Shown here: piece by piece, positions 53,295 through 63,454 of the stretch
Layout: every line of letters starts with the position of its first letter
How positions within the stretch are numbered: position 1 is the first letter of the stretch
NCBI RefSeq assembly: GCF_004137085.1
Contig: NZ_QYBC01000001.1
Coordinates: 248,001-312,000, forward strand
DNA length: 64,000 bases
Direction of reading: 5' to 3'
DNA from: Lichenibacterium ramalinae
GTDB lineage: Bacteria > Pseudomonadota > Alphaproteobacteria > Rhizobiales > Beijerinckiaceae
Notes under the pieces: generated by a model
The model's input: only the letters and a program-made list of their open reading frames with translations
What the model was told of the DNA's origin: nothing
Databases searched by the model: none
Position numbers and translations under genes: made by a program

Positions 53295-53348
53295 ATCCGT
53301 GCCTCCTCGCGTCAGCGACCGGGGAGACAACGCCTCTTGGAGCGCATC

Positions 53349-54719
53349 ATGGCAGTTGGAACGCCCACCGGTAAGGCCACCCGCATCGACCTGTTCAGCC
53401 TGAAGACCCCGCAGATGCGGGCCTTCCACCTGACATGGCTCGCCTTCTTCGTCTGCTTCTTCGCCTGGTTCGCGACGGCACCCCTGATGCCGACCATCGC
53501 CAAGGACCTGTCGCTGTCGAAGGACCAGGTCTACAACATCACGATCGCGGGCGTGTTCGCCACCATCCTGGCCCGGGCCGTGATCGGGCCGATGTGCGAC
53601 CGCTACGGGCCCCGCATCACCTACACGCTGCTGCTCGCGCTCGGCGCCATCCCGGTCTTCCTGATCGGATTCGCCCAGGACTACACGTCCTTCATGATCG
53701 GCCGCCTGTTCATCGGCGTGATCGGCGCCTCCTTCGTGGTCACGCAGTACCACACGTCGGTGATGTTCGCCCCGAACGTGGTCGGCACCGCCAACGCCAC
53801 CGTGGGGGGCTGGGGCAATGCCGGCGGCGGCGTCACCCAGACCATCATGCCGATCATCTTCAGCGGCATCGCCGCCTACGGCCTTTCGGCGTCGCTGAGC
53901 TGGCGCGCCGCCATGGTGGTGCCGGGCGTGGCGATGCTGATCGTGGCGGTGCTCTACTGGCGCTTCACCCAGGACACGCCGCTCGGCAACCTGTCCGCCC
54001 TGCGCGCCAAGGGCATCGTGGTCGACACCGGCAAGAAGGGCGGCCTCGGCGTGATGCGGCAGGCGGCCCGGAACTACCGCGTCTGGCTCCTCGCCGCCGG
54101 CTACGGCGCCTCCTTCGGCGTCGAGCTCTTCGTCCATTCCATCGCCGTCACGTATTTCGTCGGCAAGTTCCAGATGACGCAGGGCAATGCCGGCTACGCG
54201 GTCGGCGCCTTCGGCCTGCTCGCCTTGTTCGCCCGGGCGCTCGGCGGCCTCCTGTCGGACCGAGTGGCCTACTCCAAGGGCCTCGGCGGCCGGACCTGGC
54301 TGCTCTTCGCCATGCTGCTGTGCGAGGGCGTGTTCCTCATCGCCTTCTCGCAGTCCGACTCGGTCGCGCTCGCCGTGGTCTTCCTGCTGGTCTTCGGCCT
54401 GTTCACCCACATGGCCTGCGGCTCCCTCTACGCCATCGTGCCCTTCGTCGACCGCAAGGTGCTGGGCGGCGTCACCGGCATCATCGGCGCCGGCGGCAAC
54501 GTCGGCGGCGTGGTGGCGGGCTTCCTGGCCCGCGGCACCGGCAACGTCCAGGTCACCTTCCTGATCCTGGGCATCGTCGCCGTGGTCTGTGCCTGCGGCG
54601 CCGCCGCCATCCGCTTCTCGCTCGCCCACAGGGAAAGCGAGCAGGCGCTCTACGACGAGGCGGTCGCCGAGCGCCGGAGCGCGGCAACCTTGTCGACCGG
54701 GGCCGCCGTCACGGCCTGA
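53349..54719 (+). CDS. narK: Nitrate/nitrite MFS transporter (NarK type)
   Basis: 456 aa, 12 helices. Nitrate signatures are GGWGNAGGG in TM5 and GAGGNVGG in TM11; the substrate arginines are within RAVIGPMCDRYGPR (TM2) and ARALGGLLSDRV (TM8). Start ATG 53349 follows TTGGAG. Assimilatory uptake is the likely role, since no respiratory reductase is nearby; NasA-type reductase genes must lie outside the window. The leader carries the sigma-54 promoter and ANTAR-type hairpin described above. Confidence 0.92.
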   Translation: MAVGTPTGKATRIDLFSLKTPQMRAFHLTWLAFFVCFFAWFATAPLMPTIAKDLSLSKDQVYNITIAGVFATILARAVIGPMCDRYGPRITYTLLLALGAIPVFLIGFAQDYTSFMIGRLFIGVIGASFVVTQYHTSVMFAPNVVGTANATVGGWGNAGGGVTQTIMPIIFSGIAAYGLSASLSWRAAMVVPGVAMLIVAVLYWRFTQDTPLGNLSALRAKGIVVDTGKKGGLGVMRQAARNYRVWLLAAGYGASFGVELFVHSIAVTYFVGKFQMTQGNAGYAVGAFGLLALFARALGGLLSDRVAYSKGLGGRTWLLFAMLLCEGVFLIAFSQSDSVALAVVFLLVFGLFTHMACGSLYAIVPFVDRKVLGGVTGIIGAGGNVGGVVAGFLARGTGNVQVTFLILGIVAVVCACGAAAIRFSLAHRESEQALYDEAVAERRSAATLSTGAAVTA

Positions 54720-54738
54720 AACCTCCCCGGCGCGGCGC

Positions 54739-54762
54739 GCTCCCGGCGGTTGCGCCGGGAGC
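54739..54762 (+). terminator. Hairpin after narK
   Basis: 10-bp perfect stem GCTCCCGGCG / CGCCGGGAGC with a GTTG loop, 19 nt after the narK stop. No T-run. Confidence 0.6.
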
Positions 54763-54824
54763 CGCAGGAACAGCGGTCCGGTCTACGACGTTCGCCGTCA
54801 CCTCGTCCCCGACCGGAACCGCCC

Positions 54825-56018
54825 ATGCGCCCTCCCCTGCCTCACCGCCGCCGCGCCGCCCACGCCCTGTTGAGCGCGACGCTGCTGGCGTCCACGGCGG
54901 CCTTCGCCGCCGCGCCCAACGCCGAGGCCCCGATGGCCGGCCACGCCGCCGCCACGGCCAAGCTCGAAAAGGTCATGAGCTTCGACCACCAGGTCACGGG
55001 CGTCGCCGTCAGCGAGGACGGCCGCATCTTCGTGAGCTTCCCGCGCTGGTTCGAGGACGTGCCGGTGTCGCTGGCCGAAGTCACCAAGGACGGCAAGCTG
55101 CGCCCCTATCCGGATGCGGAATGGAACAGCTTCCGCAACGCCGACCCCAAGAGCCCGGGCGACCACTTCGTCTGCGTGCAGGCCGAGACGGCGGACGGCA
55201 AGGGCCACCTCTGGGTCATCGACCCCGCCGCCCCCGCCACCGGCTTCATCGTGCCGGGCGGGCCCAAGCTCGTCGAGATCGACCTCAAGACCGACAAGGT
55301 CGTGCGAACCTTCAAGTTCGGCGGCGACGTCGCCCCGCAGGGCAGCTACCTCAACGACGTGCGGCTCTCCCCCGACGGGCGCTTCGCCTATATGACGGAC
55401 AGCGGCGCCCAGGGCGCGCTCGTGGTGCTCGACGTCACGACGGGCCAGGCCCGCCGCGTGCTCGACGGCGCCATGCAGACCCAGGTCGACAAGTCCGTGA
55501 AGGTCGTTATCGGCGGCAAGGAGATCCACACCGCCGACGGTCGTGGCGTCCAGTTCGCGGCCGATTCCATCTCGCTCGATCCCAAGGGCGAGTACCTGTA
55601 CCTCCAGCCCCTGACCGGCAAGACGCTGTACCGGATCGCGACGTCGGCGCTCCAGGACGCGAGCCTGGCGCCCGACGCGATGTCGGCGAAGGTCGAGACG
55701 GTGTCGCCGAGCGAGCCCAACGACGGCCTGTGGCAGGACCGGACCGGCAAGCTTTTCTTCACCGCCGTGCAGAAGGACGCGATCGAGACGCAGGAGCCCG
55801 GCGCCAAGGAGCGGCACCTCCTGGTGAAGGACCCCCGCCTCGTGTGGCCCGACACCTTCGCCGAAGGGCCGGACGCGACGCTCTACGTCACCAACTCGGC
55901 CATCCAGAACTCGCCGCGCTACAATCCCCACGGATGGACGGAGCGGACGTTCAACCTTTGGAAGATCGTCCCGAAGGAGAAGGGCGAGATCGCCGGCAAT
56001 CCCGCCTTCGACAAGTAG
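54825..56018 (+). CDS. Major royal jelly/yellow-family protein (dopachrome tautomerase-related)
   Basis: 397 aa with a signal peptide (HRRRAAHALLSATLLAST ending about AFAAA). The MRJP/yellow six-bladed propeller pattern is evident: GVAVSEDGRIFVSFPRW, SYLNDVRLSPDGRFAYMTDS, GVQFAADSISLDPKGEYLYL and YVTNSAIQNSPRYNP. Bacterial members are exported and uncharacterised, sometimes called L-dopachrome tautomerase-related. Probably periplasmic. ATG 54825 starts the signal peptide. Confidence 0.9.
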   Translation: MRPPLPHRRRAAHALLSATLLASTAAFAAAPNAEAPMAGHAAATAKLEKVMSFDHQVTGVAVSEDGRIFVSFPRWFEDVPVSLAEVTKDGKLRPYPDAEWNSFRNADPKSPGDHFVCVQAETADGKGHLWVIDPAAPATGFIVPGGPKLVEIDLKTDKVVRTFKFGGDVAPQGSYLNDVRLSPDGRFAYMTDSGAQGALVVLDVTTGQARRVLDGAMQTQVDKSVKVVIGGKEIHTADGRGVQFAADSISLDPKGEYLYLQPLTGKTLYRIATSALQDASLAPDAMSAKVETVSPSEPNDGLWQDRTGKLFFTAVQKDAIETQEPGAKERHLLVKDPRLVWPDTFAEGPDATLYVTNSAIQNSPRYNPHGWTERTFNLWKIVPKEKGEIAGNPAFDK

Positions 56019-56026
56019 CACCCGGA

Positions 56027-56049
56027 ACCGGCGTCCGCCGGGCGCCGGT
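56027..56049. terminator. Hairpin between convergent genes
   Basis: 7-bp stem ACCGGCG / CGCCGGT with a 9-nt loop lies between the stops of the yellow-family gene and the FNT gene. Confidence 0.45.
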
Positions 56050-56054
56050 CGCGC

Positions 56055-56930
56055 TCAGCCGCCATTGGCCTTGTCGAGTTCCTCGCGCACGGGGGCGTGG
56101 TTGAGCAGCGCCACCAGCGAGGTGCCGCCCACCACGTTGCCCAGGAAGGTCGGCACGAAGAAGTGGCCGACGTAGTCGCCGATGCCGATCTGGCCGACGA
56201 TCACCAGGTAGGCGATCTCCGACGAGCCCGCGATGAGGTGGGAGGTGTGGGAGATCGCCACCAGGTAGGTGATGATGAGGATCAGCAGCAGCCGCGACTG
56301 GCCGGCGCTGGGCATGAGCCAGACCATGAGGGCGATGAGCCAGCCCGCCAGCATGGACTTCAGCGCCATGTGCCAGAAGGAGTCGCGCAGGGCCTCCTGG
56401 CCGATCTCCGACAGGGCCTGGGTGACGGGCTCCTGGAACAGGCCCGGCACCGCCAGCAGGGCCGCGAACAGCACGGTCCCGACCACGTTGGCGACCAGCA
56501 CCACCGCCCAGAGCCGCAGCATGCCCGACACCGCCGCCCCGGTGGGCTTGGTGAGCACGGGCAGCACCGCCGTGAGGGTGCTCTCGGTGAAGAGCTGCTG
56601 CCGGCCGAGCACGACGATGAGGAAGCCGGTGGTGTAGCCGAAACCCGAGACCAGGATGCGCCAGGGCGCGTCCGGCAGCGCGGCGCGCATCACCGCCATG
56701 ATCAGGAAGGAAAAGCCCATCGACAGGCCGGCGGCGAGGCCCGACCAGGCCAGGGCCGAGATGCTGCGGTCGAGTTCGCGTTCGCCGTCATGGCGGATGA
56801 TGTCGTGGATCTTGACGGGCTCGGGCGCCGACGAGATCGCCGTCTGGAACGTGTCGCTGAGCGTGTCGGCCCCGGTGCCGCTCGACTGCCCCTCCCCCTC
56901 ACCGTCCTCGTCGCCCCTGTTCCGCGTCAT
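56055..56930 (-). CDS. Formate/nitrite transporter family channel (YfdC-like)
   Basis: 291 aa. After a 50-residue acidic, Gly/Ser-rich cytoplasmic tail come six helices with FNT features: LGRQQLFTESTLTAVLPVLT, VLVANVVGTVLFAALLA, and HTSHLIAGSSEIAYL with SxxY. It belongs to the YfdC branch rather than FocA/NirC; transported anions for this branch are not well defined. Its place 1.3 kb from narK invites a role in nitrite traffic, but that is only context. Confidence 0.87.
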   Translation of the reverse strand: MTRNRGDEDGEGEGQSSGTGADTLSDTFQTAISSAPEPVKIHDIIRHDGERELDRSISALAWSGLAAGLSMGFSFLIMAVMRAALPDAPWRILVSGFGYTTGFLIVVLGRQQLFTESTLTAVLPVLTKPTGAAVSGMLRLWAVVLVANVVGTVLFAALLAVPGLFQEPVTQALSEIGQEALRDSFWHMALKSMLAGWLIALMVWLMPSAGQSRLLLILIITYLVAISHTSHLIAGSSEIAYLVIVGQIGIGDYVGHFFVPTFLGNVVGGTSLVALLNHAPVREELDKANGG

Positions 56931-57045
56931 CGCCGGCCATCCGCATCGTGTGTGGTGTCACAGGCTCGCCGTGAAGCTCCGCGTCGGCGGCGGCCTGAAC
57001 GGCCTTAACGCCGTGCCAGCTCGGATCGGGGCGGCGATCATCGCC

Positions 57046-57076
57046 AAATAAAAAGGGCCCGCCTGGCGGCGGGCCC
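57046..57076 (-). terminator. Rho-independent terminator of the livJ-like gene
   Basis: On the minus strand, a 9-bp perfect stem GGGCCCGCC / GGCGGGCCC (loop GCCA) is followed by TTTTTATTT. It begins 24 nt after the stop at 57100; the clearest intrinsic terminator in the window. Confidence 0.92.
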
Positions 57077-57099
57077 CTCGCGATGGTCCCGTGACGGGA

Positions 57100-58221
57100 T
57101 CAGTCGTTCTGGACGTAGGTGATCTGGCCGTTGGGCTGCTTCTTCCAGGTGTACATGACGTAGCCGGCCTGGGTGAGGTCGCCCTTCTTGTCGTAGGACA
57201 GGTCGCCGATGACCGTGTGGAACTTCATCCCCGAGTGCATGGCGTCGGCCATCTTGTGCGGGTCGATGGACTTCGCGCTCTCGGCGGCCTGCGCCATCAC
57301 CTGCACGGCGGCGTAGCTATAGAGCGTGTAGGCCTGGGGGTCGAAGTTCTTGGCGGCGAATTCCTTCACCACGGCCGCGGCGTTGGGGTTCTTGCGCGGG
57401 TCGGGGCCGAAGGTCATCAGCGTGCCTTCCGCGCCGGGGCCGGCGATCGAGGCGAACTCGTTGTCGGTGATGCCGTCGCCCGACATCATCGGGGACTTGA
57501 TGCCCTGGTCGGTCATCTGGCGGCGGATGAGGCCGCCCTCGGGGTGGAGCCCGCCCCAGTAGACCACATCGGCGCCGGCGGCCTTCACCTTGGAGACGAC
57601 GGCCGAATAGTCCTTCTCGCCGGCGTTCACGCCCTCGTAGAGGGCGGGCTTGATGCCGGCCTTGGCCAGGGCCGCCATGGTGGCGTCGGCCAGACCCTTG
57701 CCGTAGGTGGTCTTGTCGTGGAGGATGGCGATCTTCTTGCCCTTGAAGTGATCCTCGATGTACTTGGCGGCGACGGCGCCCTGCTGGTCGTCACGGCCGC
57801 AGGTGCGGAACACGTCCCACTTGCCCTTCTCGGTGAGGGTGGGGTTGGTGGCGGCCGGCGTGATCATCAGCATGCCGTTCTCGAGGTAGACGTCCGAGGC
57901 CGGAATGGTCACGCCCGAGTTGAAGTGGCCGACGACGTATTTCACGCCGTCGCCGACGAACTTGTTGGCGACGGAGACGCCCTGCTTGGGATCCGACACG
58001 TCGTCGCCGGTCTCGATCGTGATCTTGTTGCCGAGGATGCCGCCCTTGGCGTTGATGTCCTCCACCGCCTGCTGCGCGCCCTGCTGCAACTGTGCCCCGA
58101 AGGCCGCGTTGGGGCCGGTGAGCGGCCCGGCGACGGCGAGCTTGAAATCTGCCGCATGGGCGAGGCCGGAAAAGGCGAGACCCGCCGCCAGCACGAAACC
58201 CGTCAATCCGATGGTCTTCAC
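57100..58221 (-). CDS. Branched-chain amino acid-type ABC substrate-binding protein
   Basis: 373 aa. Signal peptide 1-23 (FSGLAHAAD). LivJ-like periplasmic binding fold: LAVAGPLTGPNAAFGAQLQQ, VVGHFNSGVTIPASDVY, KKIAILHDKTTYGKGLADAT and YGGLHPEGGLIRRQ-like YWGGLHPEGG. Highly Lys/Asp-rich and well expressed-looking. No permease or ATPase genes adjoin it, so it must use a transporter encoded elsewhere. The ligand is not predictable; Leu/Ile/Val is the family default. Confidence 0.92.
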   Translation of the reverse strand: MKTIGLTGFVLAAGLAFSGLAHAADFKLAVAGPLTGPNAAFGAQLQQGAQQAVEDINAKGGILGNKITIETGDDVSDPKQGVSVANKFVGDGVKYVVGHFNSGVTIPASDVYLENGMLMITPAATNPTLTEKGKWDVFRTCGRDDQQGAVAAKYIEDHFKGKKIAILHDKTTYGKGLADATMAALAKAGIKPALYEGVNAGEKDYSAVVSKVKAAGADVVYWGGLHPEGGLIRRQMTDQGIKSPMMSGDGITDNEFASIAGPGAEGTLMTFGPDPRKNPNAAAVVKEFAAKNFDPQAYTLYSYAAVQVMAQAAESAKSIDPHKMADAMHSGMKFHTVIGDLSYDKKGDLTQAGYVMYTWKKQPNGQITYVQND

Positions 58222-58716
58222 GTCATAATTCTCCGTGGCTGCAAGATCCGGCCGTGCCGGTTGTCGAGGCCGCGGCGGATTTGATGCGATTGTTCAGGCC
58301 GAGTCCAGTCACATCTGCAGGGCGTGCAGAGATGACCGGCCGGTGTCGCGACGGGCTGAGAGCAAGCTTCGTGCCGGGGCGCTTGCACCGTCGCGACAGG
58401 CGCCGGCATCTCGCCGGTGCCGCGGCTTTCATCGGGCGTCAACCTTTCTCGTCGACCGATGGCGCGGTCTTGATCTGTCGGCGAGCCGTCGTGTTCGCCG
58501 GCCGGGCAGGACGTTTCCCTGTTCGACTTCGAGGGCGGCTGCCGTGCGGTTCTCCTTTGGCCTTGCGTCCAGCCATTAACCCTAATGTCGGGTTAAAGGC
58601 GCCCCTCGAATGATCGCTGCTACAACAGGGGCAGCGGGCGTGGCGGCAGCCGCCCGCTTCGTCACGGCGGCGCCGCAGCTTCGGCACCACTGCATCGCGC
58701 GATTCGAGGAACCGGC
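58222..58716. other. Divergent intergenic region livJ-like / rcdA
   Basis: 495 nt. It should hold the promoter of the binding-protein gene on the left and that of rcdA on the right. The right part contains the CtrA-like palindrome (58576-58596) and a GATTC (58701-58705), a possible CcrM methylation site. No gene is supported. Confidence 0.6.
58576..58596 (-). promoter_or_regulatory. CtrA-like box upstream of rcdA
   Basis: Palindrome TTAACCC-N7-GGGTTAA. Read on the minus strand it contains TTAA-N7-TTAG, one base off the CtrA consensus TTAA-N7-TTAA. It is the most AT-rich block for several kb and lies 120 nt before the rcdA start. Confidence 0.55.
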
Positions 58717-59253
58717 ATGGTAAGCGTCAACTCCAGCGTCGACGGCGGCAACACCATCAGCTTCGCCCACCGCCTCGCCGGCTCGCCGCGCTTCAAGGCC
58801 CTGTTCCGCGACGGCATGCACCTCGTGGAAGAGGTGGCGGCCTATCTCGACGGGCCCGGCCGCGACGAGGCCAAGAACCTGCCGCGCCCCGTCGCCATCG
58901 CCTACGCGGCCGAAAGCATGCGGCTGACGACGCGCCTCATGCAGGTGGCCTCCTGGCTGCTGGTTCAGCGGGCCGTCAACGAGGGCGAGATGGACCCGGA
59001 GCAGGCCGAGGCCGAAAAGCACAAGGTGCGGCTGTGCCCGCAGGACGTGGCCTCGGGCCCGGGCGTCTTCGCCCAGCTGCCGCCGCTGCTCCAGGACCTG
59101 ACCGACCGTTCGCTGCGCCTGCAGAACCGCATCATCTACCTCGACCGCTCCATCCGCCTGCCCGCCGAGGCCGCTCCCGTGGCGCCGGTCGGCGTGGTCA
59201 GCGAGTTCGATCTCCAGCGCGCCCGCATCCTGCAGGCCTTCCACGGCCGCTGA
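58717..59253 (+). CDS. rcdA: RcdA-type regulator of CtrA degradation (DUF1465)
   Basis: 178 aa, helical. ISFAHRLAGSPRFKALFRDG near the start and AYAAESMRLTTRLMQVASWL centrally are the DUF1465 pattern. In Caulobacter RcdA is an adaptor that brings substrates such as CtrA to ClpXP with CpdR and PopA. The C-terminal part is partly disordered (AEAAPVAPVG), as in Caulobacter where it is needed for function. GAGGAA ribosome site before ATG 58717. Confidence 0.88.
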   Translation: MVSVNSSVDGGNTISFAHRLAGSPRFKALFRDGMHLVEEVAAYLDGPGRDEAKNLPRPVAIAYAAESMRLTTRLMQVASWLLVQRAVNEGEMDPEQAEAEKHKVRLCPQDVASGPGVFAQLPPLLQDLTDRSLRLQNRIIYLDRSIRLPAEAAPVAPVGVVSEFDLQRARILQAFHGR

Positions 59254-59416
59254 CGCGCCCGGGGCCGCAGCCGTCCGGGCGCTCTCGGCCCGGCCCCCCG
59301 CGACGTTCGCCGCCGCCCTGGGCAAGGGGCGCGCCCCATGCTTCACTCCCCGGCCCGAGACGCGCCAGAAGGCGCGCCGGGCCTTGTGAAGGGCGGAACG
59401 CCGCCGGGGAGGCGCC

Positions 59417-61021
<1,605 letters not shown>

Positions 61022-61321
61022 CCTGACGTAAAAAGCTTCTTCCGGCGGGGAGACTCGCCGTTCGATCCCTGTCGAACGCCCTGCCGAACGGTCCCAGGCA
61101 GCTTCGATGGAGTAAAATCGTCCTTCATCGTGAGTCGTCGCGTCGATGACGAGCCCTCGATGCGCGGTCGCCGCAGTCCTCATCGGCATCTTTCGGCGGT
61201 CGTTATGGTCGAGACGCGATGTCGTGGGCCGCGAAGTCTGGATGTGACCATTGTTTTAGGAGTTTTCTCCCAGGTTATTGGCATCGGCGGGTTCCAGCAC
61301 GCCGAGGGAGACGTTCCTGAG
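61022..61321. other. Intergenic region before second GGDEF-EAL gene
   Basis: 300 nt. A 7-bp hairpin CGTTCGA / TCGAACG (61059-61078) follows the ligase gene and may end its transcript. The stretch 61240-61290 is AT-rich and suits a promoter. In-frame starts of the downstream gene extend to 61205 and beyond, so part of this could be coding if an earlier start is used. Confidence 0.4.
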
Positions 61322-63382
61322 ATGACGAAGATGGGCCCCGAGCGCAGTGTCGAACTGAGCACCGAGGTGAAGGAGGAGCAGGTTGCGGCCTTGGCGTCGG
61401 GCCAGATGCTGTCGCTGCCCGCCAACTGCTTCATCGCCACCGTGACGCTCCTGGTGGTGTGGGGTTCGGTCGCGCCCTGGGCGATCTGGTGCTGGTACGC
61501 CGGCGTCCTGGTGACCAACGGGGCCCGCCTCGCCCTCTCGGTCTGCTGCCTCGGCTTCGGGCCTTGGCGGCTGTCGCTGTCGCGGCGGATCGGCCTCCAG
61601 GTCGGGCTGGCGGCGGTGAACGGGCTGATCTGGGCGGTCCTGCCCGCCGCCATGCTCGAGGACAGCAATCCGTCCGGGCCGCTCGCCTATTTCGTCATCG
61701 CCGGCATCACGGCCGGGGCTTCGGCCTATGCCGGGGCCTTCGCCCTCGTGGGCCAGGTCTTCGCCCTGCCGATCCTCGGCGCGGTGGCGGTCAAGTACAT
61801 GCTCACCGGCGGGATCCAGCACGCCACCTTCGCCCTCACCGTGGTGCTGTTCGCCGCCATCATCACGCGGTCCTCGACCAACGCCCAGCAGAGTTTCACC
61901 CGGGCCGTCTACCTCAGGACCGAGGCCGTCGCGCTGGCCGAGTCGCTCAAGCTCGAGCATGCGGCCTCGACGCTGGCGGCCCAGCGCCTCCACCATCTCG
62001 CCAACCACGACCCGCTCACCGGCCTGTGCAACCGCGCGGCCTTCGCCCAGGCGCTCGACGGCTGGCTGGGGCGCGTCGGGGACGATGGGCTCGACGCCTT
62101 CTTCCTGTTCCTGATCGACCTCGACCACTTCAAGTCCATCAACGACACGCTGGGGCACGGCTCCGGCGACAGGGTGCTCAAGGAGGTCGCCTCACGGCTC
62201 ACCGGCGCGGTCGGCGCCACGCAGATCGTGGCGCGGCTCGGCGGCGACGAATTCGCCATCCTGGTGGCGGATGTCGGGGGCCCGGGCGGCGCGGCGGGGC
62301 GGGGCGACCGCGGGCAGGCCTTGGCGGAAGCCCTGATCGCCCGGGTCAGCGGCCCCTTCGCGATCGGCGAGCGCCGGCTCACGATCGCCATGAGTCTCGG
62401 CTTCGCGGCCGCCCCGGAGAACGATTCCACCGCCGAAGGCCTGCTGGCCCATGCCGATCTCGCCCTCTACGCCGCCAAGGACGAGGGCCGGCACCGCGCG
62501 CGCCGCTTCGACGCCACCCTGCTCGCCGCCGCCACCATGGCCCGCGACATCGAGCACGACCTCGAACAGGCCCTCCAGGGCGACGGGTTGGAGGTGTGGT
62601 TCCAGCCGCAGGTGGCGATCGCCACGGGCGCGACGGTGGGCCTGGAAGCGCTGCTGCGCTGGAACCACCCCGCGCACGGCTGGGTCGCGCCGCCCGCCAT
62701 CGTGGACGCGGCGCTGCGCACCCGCAGGTCGGCGGAACTGACGGGCTTCATCGTCGACCGGGCGGCCGCCATGGCGAGCCAGTTGTGCGGTGCCGGGCGG
62801 GACGACATCCGGGTCGGCGTCAACCTGTCCCCGAAGGAGATCGCCCAATACGACGTCGCCTCGCTGCTGCGCCGCGCCATCGCCCGCCACGGAATCGATC
62901 CCCGCCAGCTGGAGGTGGAGATCACCGAAGAAGCCTTCGCGGCGAGCGAGAACGGGCTCGCGGTGCTGTCGGACCTCGTGTCGGTCGGCGTGCGGCTGGC
63001 GATCGACGATTTCGGCGCCGGCTGTTCGTCCATCGCCTACCTGCGCAGCATGCCGGTGGACCGCATCAAGATCGACCGGAGCTTCGTCACGGGCCTGGCG
63101 GGCCGCCGCAAGGACCAGATCCTGGTCCAGGCCATCCTGGGGATCGGCGTGTCCTTCGGCATCGAGGTCGTGGCGGAAGGCGTCGAGACCGCGGACGACG
63201 TCGCGGCGCTGTCCGCCATGAACTGCCGGCTGGCGCAGGGCTATCATTTCGGCCGGCCGATGCCGCCGCAGCGGCTGTGGGCCTGGCTGGCGGAGCGGGA
63301 CCGCGCCGCCGATGCGCCGGCCGGAACGCCGCCGCGCCTCGCGCCATACGCCAGGGCCGACGGCACGCTGGCGGCGGCCTGA
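61322..63382 (+). CDS. Membrane GGDEF-EAL bifunctional c-di-GMP protein
   Basis: 686 aa. The N-terminal 190 residues hold about five to six transmembrane helices of an unnamed sensor type. GGDEF domain with an intact GGDEF (307-311); EAL domain with EAL (442-444) and the catalytic set NLSPKE, ITEEAFA, DDFGAGCSS, KIDRSFV, AEGVET, QGYHFGRP, so both activities look possible. I chose ATG 61322 (MTKMGPERSVEL); ATG 61205 is an alternative that adds 39 residues. Confidence 0.9.
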   Translation: MTKMGPERSVELSTEVKEEQVAALASGQMLSLPANCFIATVTLLVVWGSVAPWAIWCWYAGVLVTNGARLALSVCCLGFGPWRLSLSRRIGLQVGLAAVNGLIWAVLPAAMLEDSNPSGPLAYFVIAGITAGASAYAGAFALVGQVFALPILGAVAVKYMLTGGIQHATFALTVVLFAAIITRSSTNAQQSFTRAVYLRTEAVALAESLKLEHAASTLAAQRLHHLANHDPLTGLCNRAAFAQALDGWLGRVGDDGLDAFFLFLIDLDHFKSINDTLGHGSGDRVLKEVASRLTGAVGATQIVARLGGDEFAILVADVGGPGGAAGRGDRGQALAEALIARVSGPFAIGERRLTIAMSLGFAAAPENDSTAEGLLAHADLALYAAKDEGRHRARRFDATLLAAATMARDIEHDLEQALQGDGLEVWFQPQVAIATGATVGLEALLRWNHPAHGWVAPPAIVDAALRTRRSAELTGFIVDRAAAMASQLCGAGRDDIRVGVNLSPKEIAQYDVASLLRRAIARHGIDPRQLEVEITEEAFAASENGLAVLSDLVSVGVRLAIDDFGAGCSSIAYLRSMPVDRIKIDRSFVTGLAGRRKDQILVQAILGIGVSFGIEVVAEGVETADDVAALSAMNCRLAQGYHFGRPMPPQRLWAWLAERDRAADAPAGTPPRLAPYARADGTLAAA

Positions 63383-63390
63383 CGCCTGGG

Positions 63391-63454
63391 GACGCCGCGC
63401 CCGGCGCGGCGACGTTCAGGCAAAGACGCCGCGCCCGGCGCGGCGGCGTTCAGC
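63391..63454. repeat. Direct repeat of a palindromic 30-mer
   Basis: Two copies (63391-63420 and 63425-63454) of a 30-nt unit differ at two positions and repeat with a 34-nt period. Each contains the perfect hairpin CGCCGCG-CCCGG-CGCGGCG. They fill the space between two convergent genes, and the second copy runs into the stop codon of the right-hand gene. Confidence 0.75.

Noticed and set aside
61041-61078. tRNA-like or riboswitch-like structure (GTTCGATCCC next to two hairpins).
   Set aside because: No acceptor or anticodon arms can be formed, and no GEMM core bases are present. It is more likely the end of the acyl-CoA ligase transcript.
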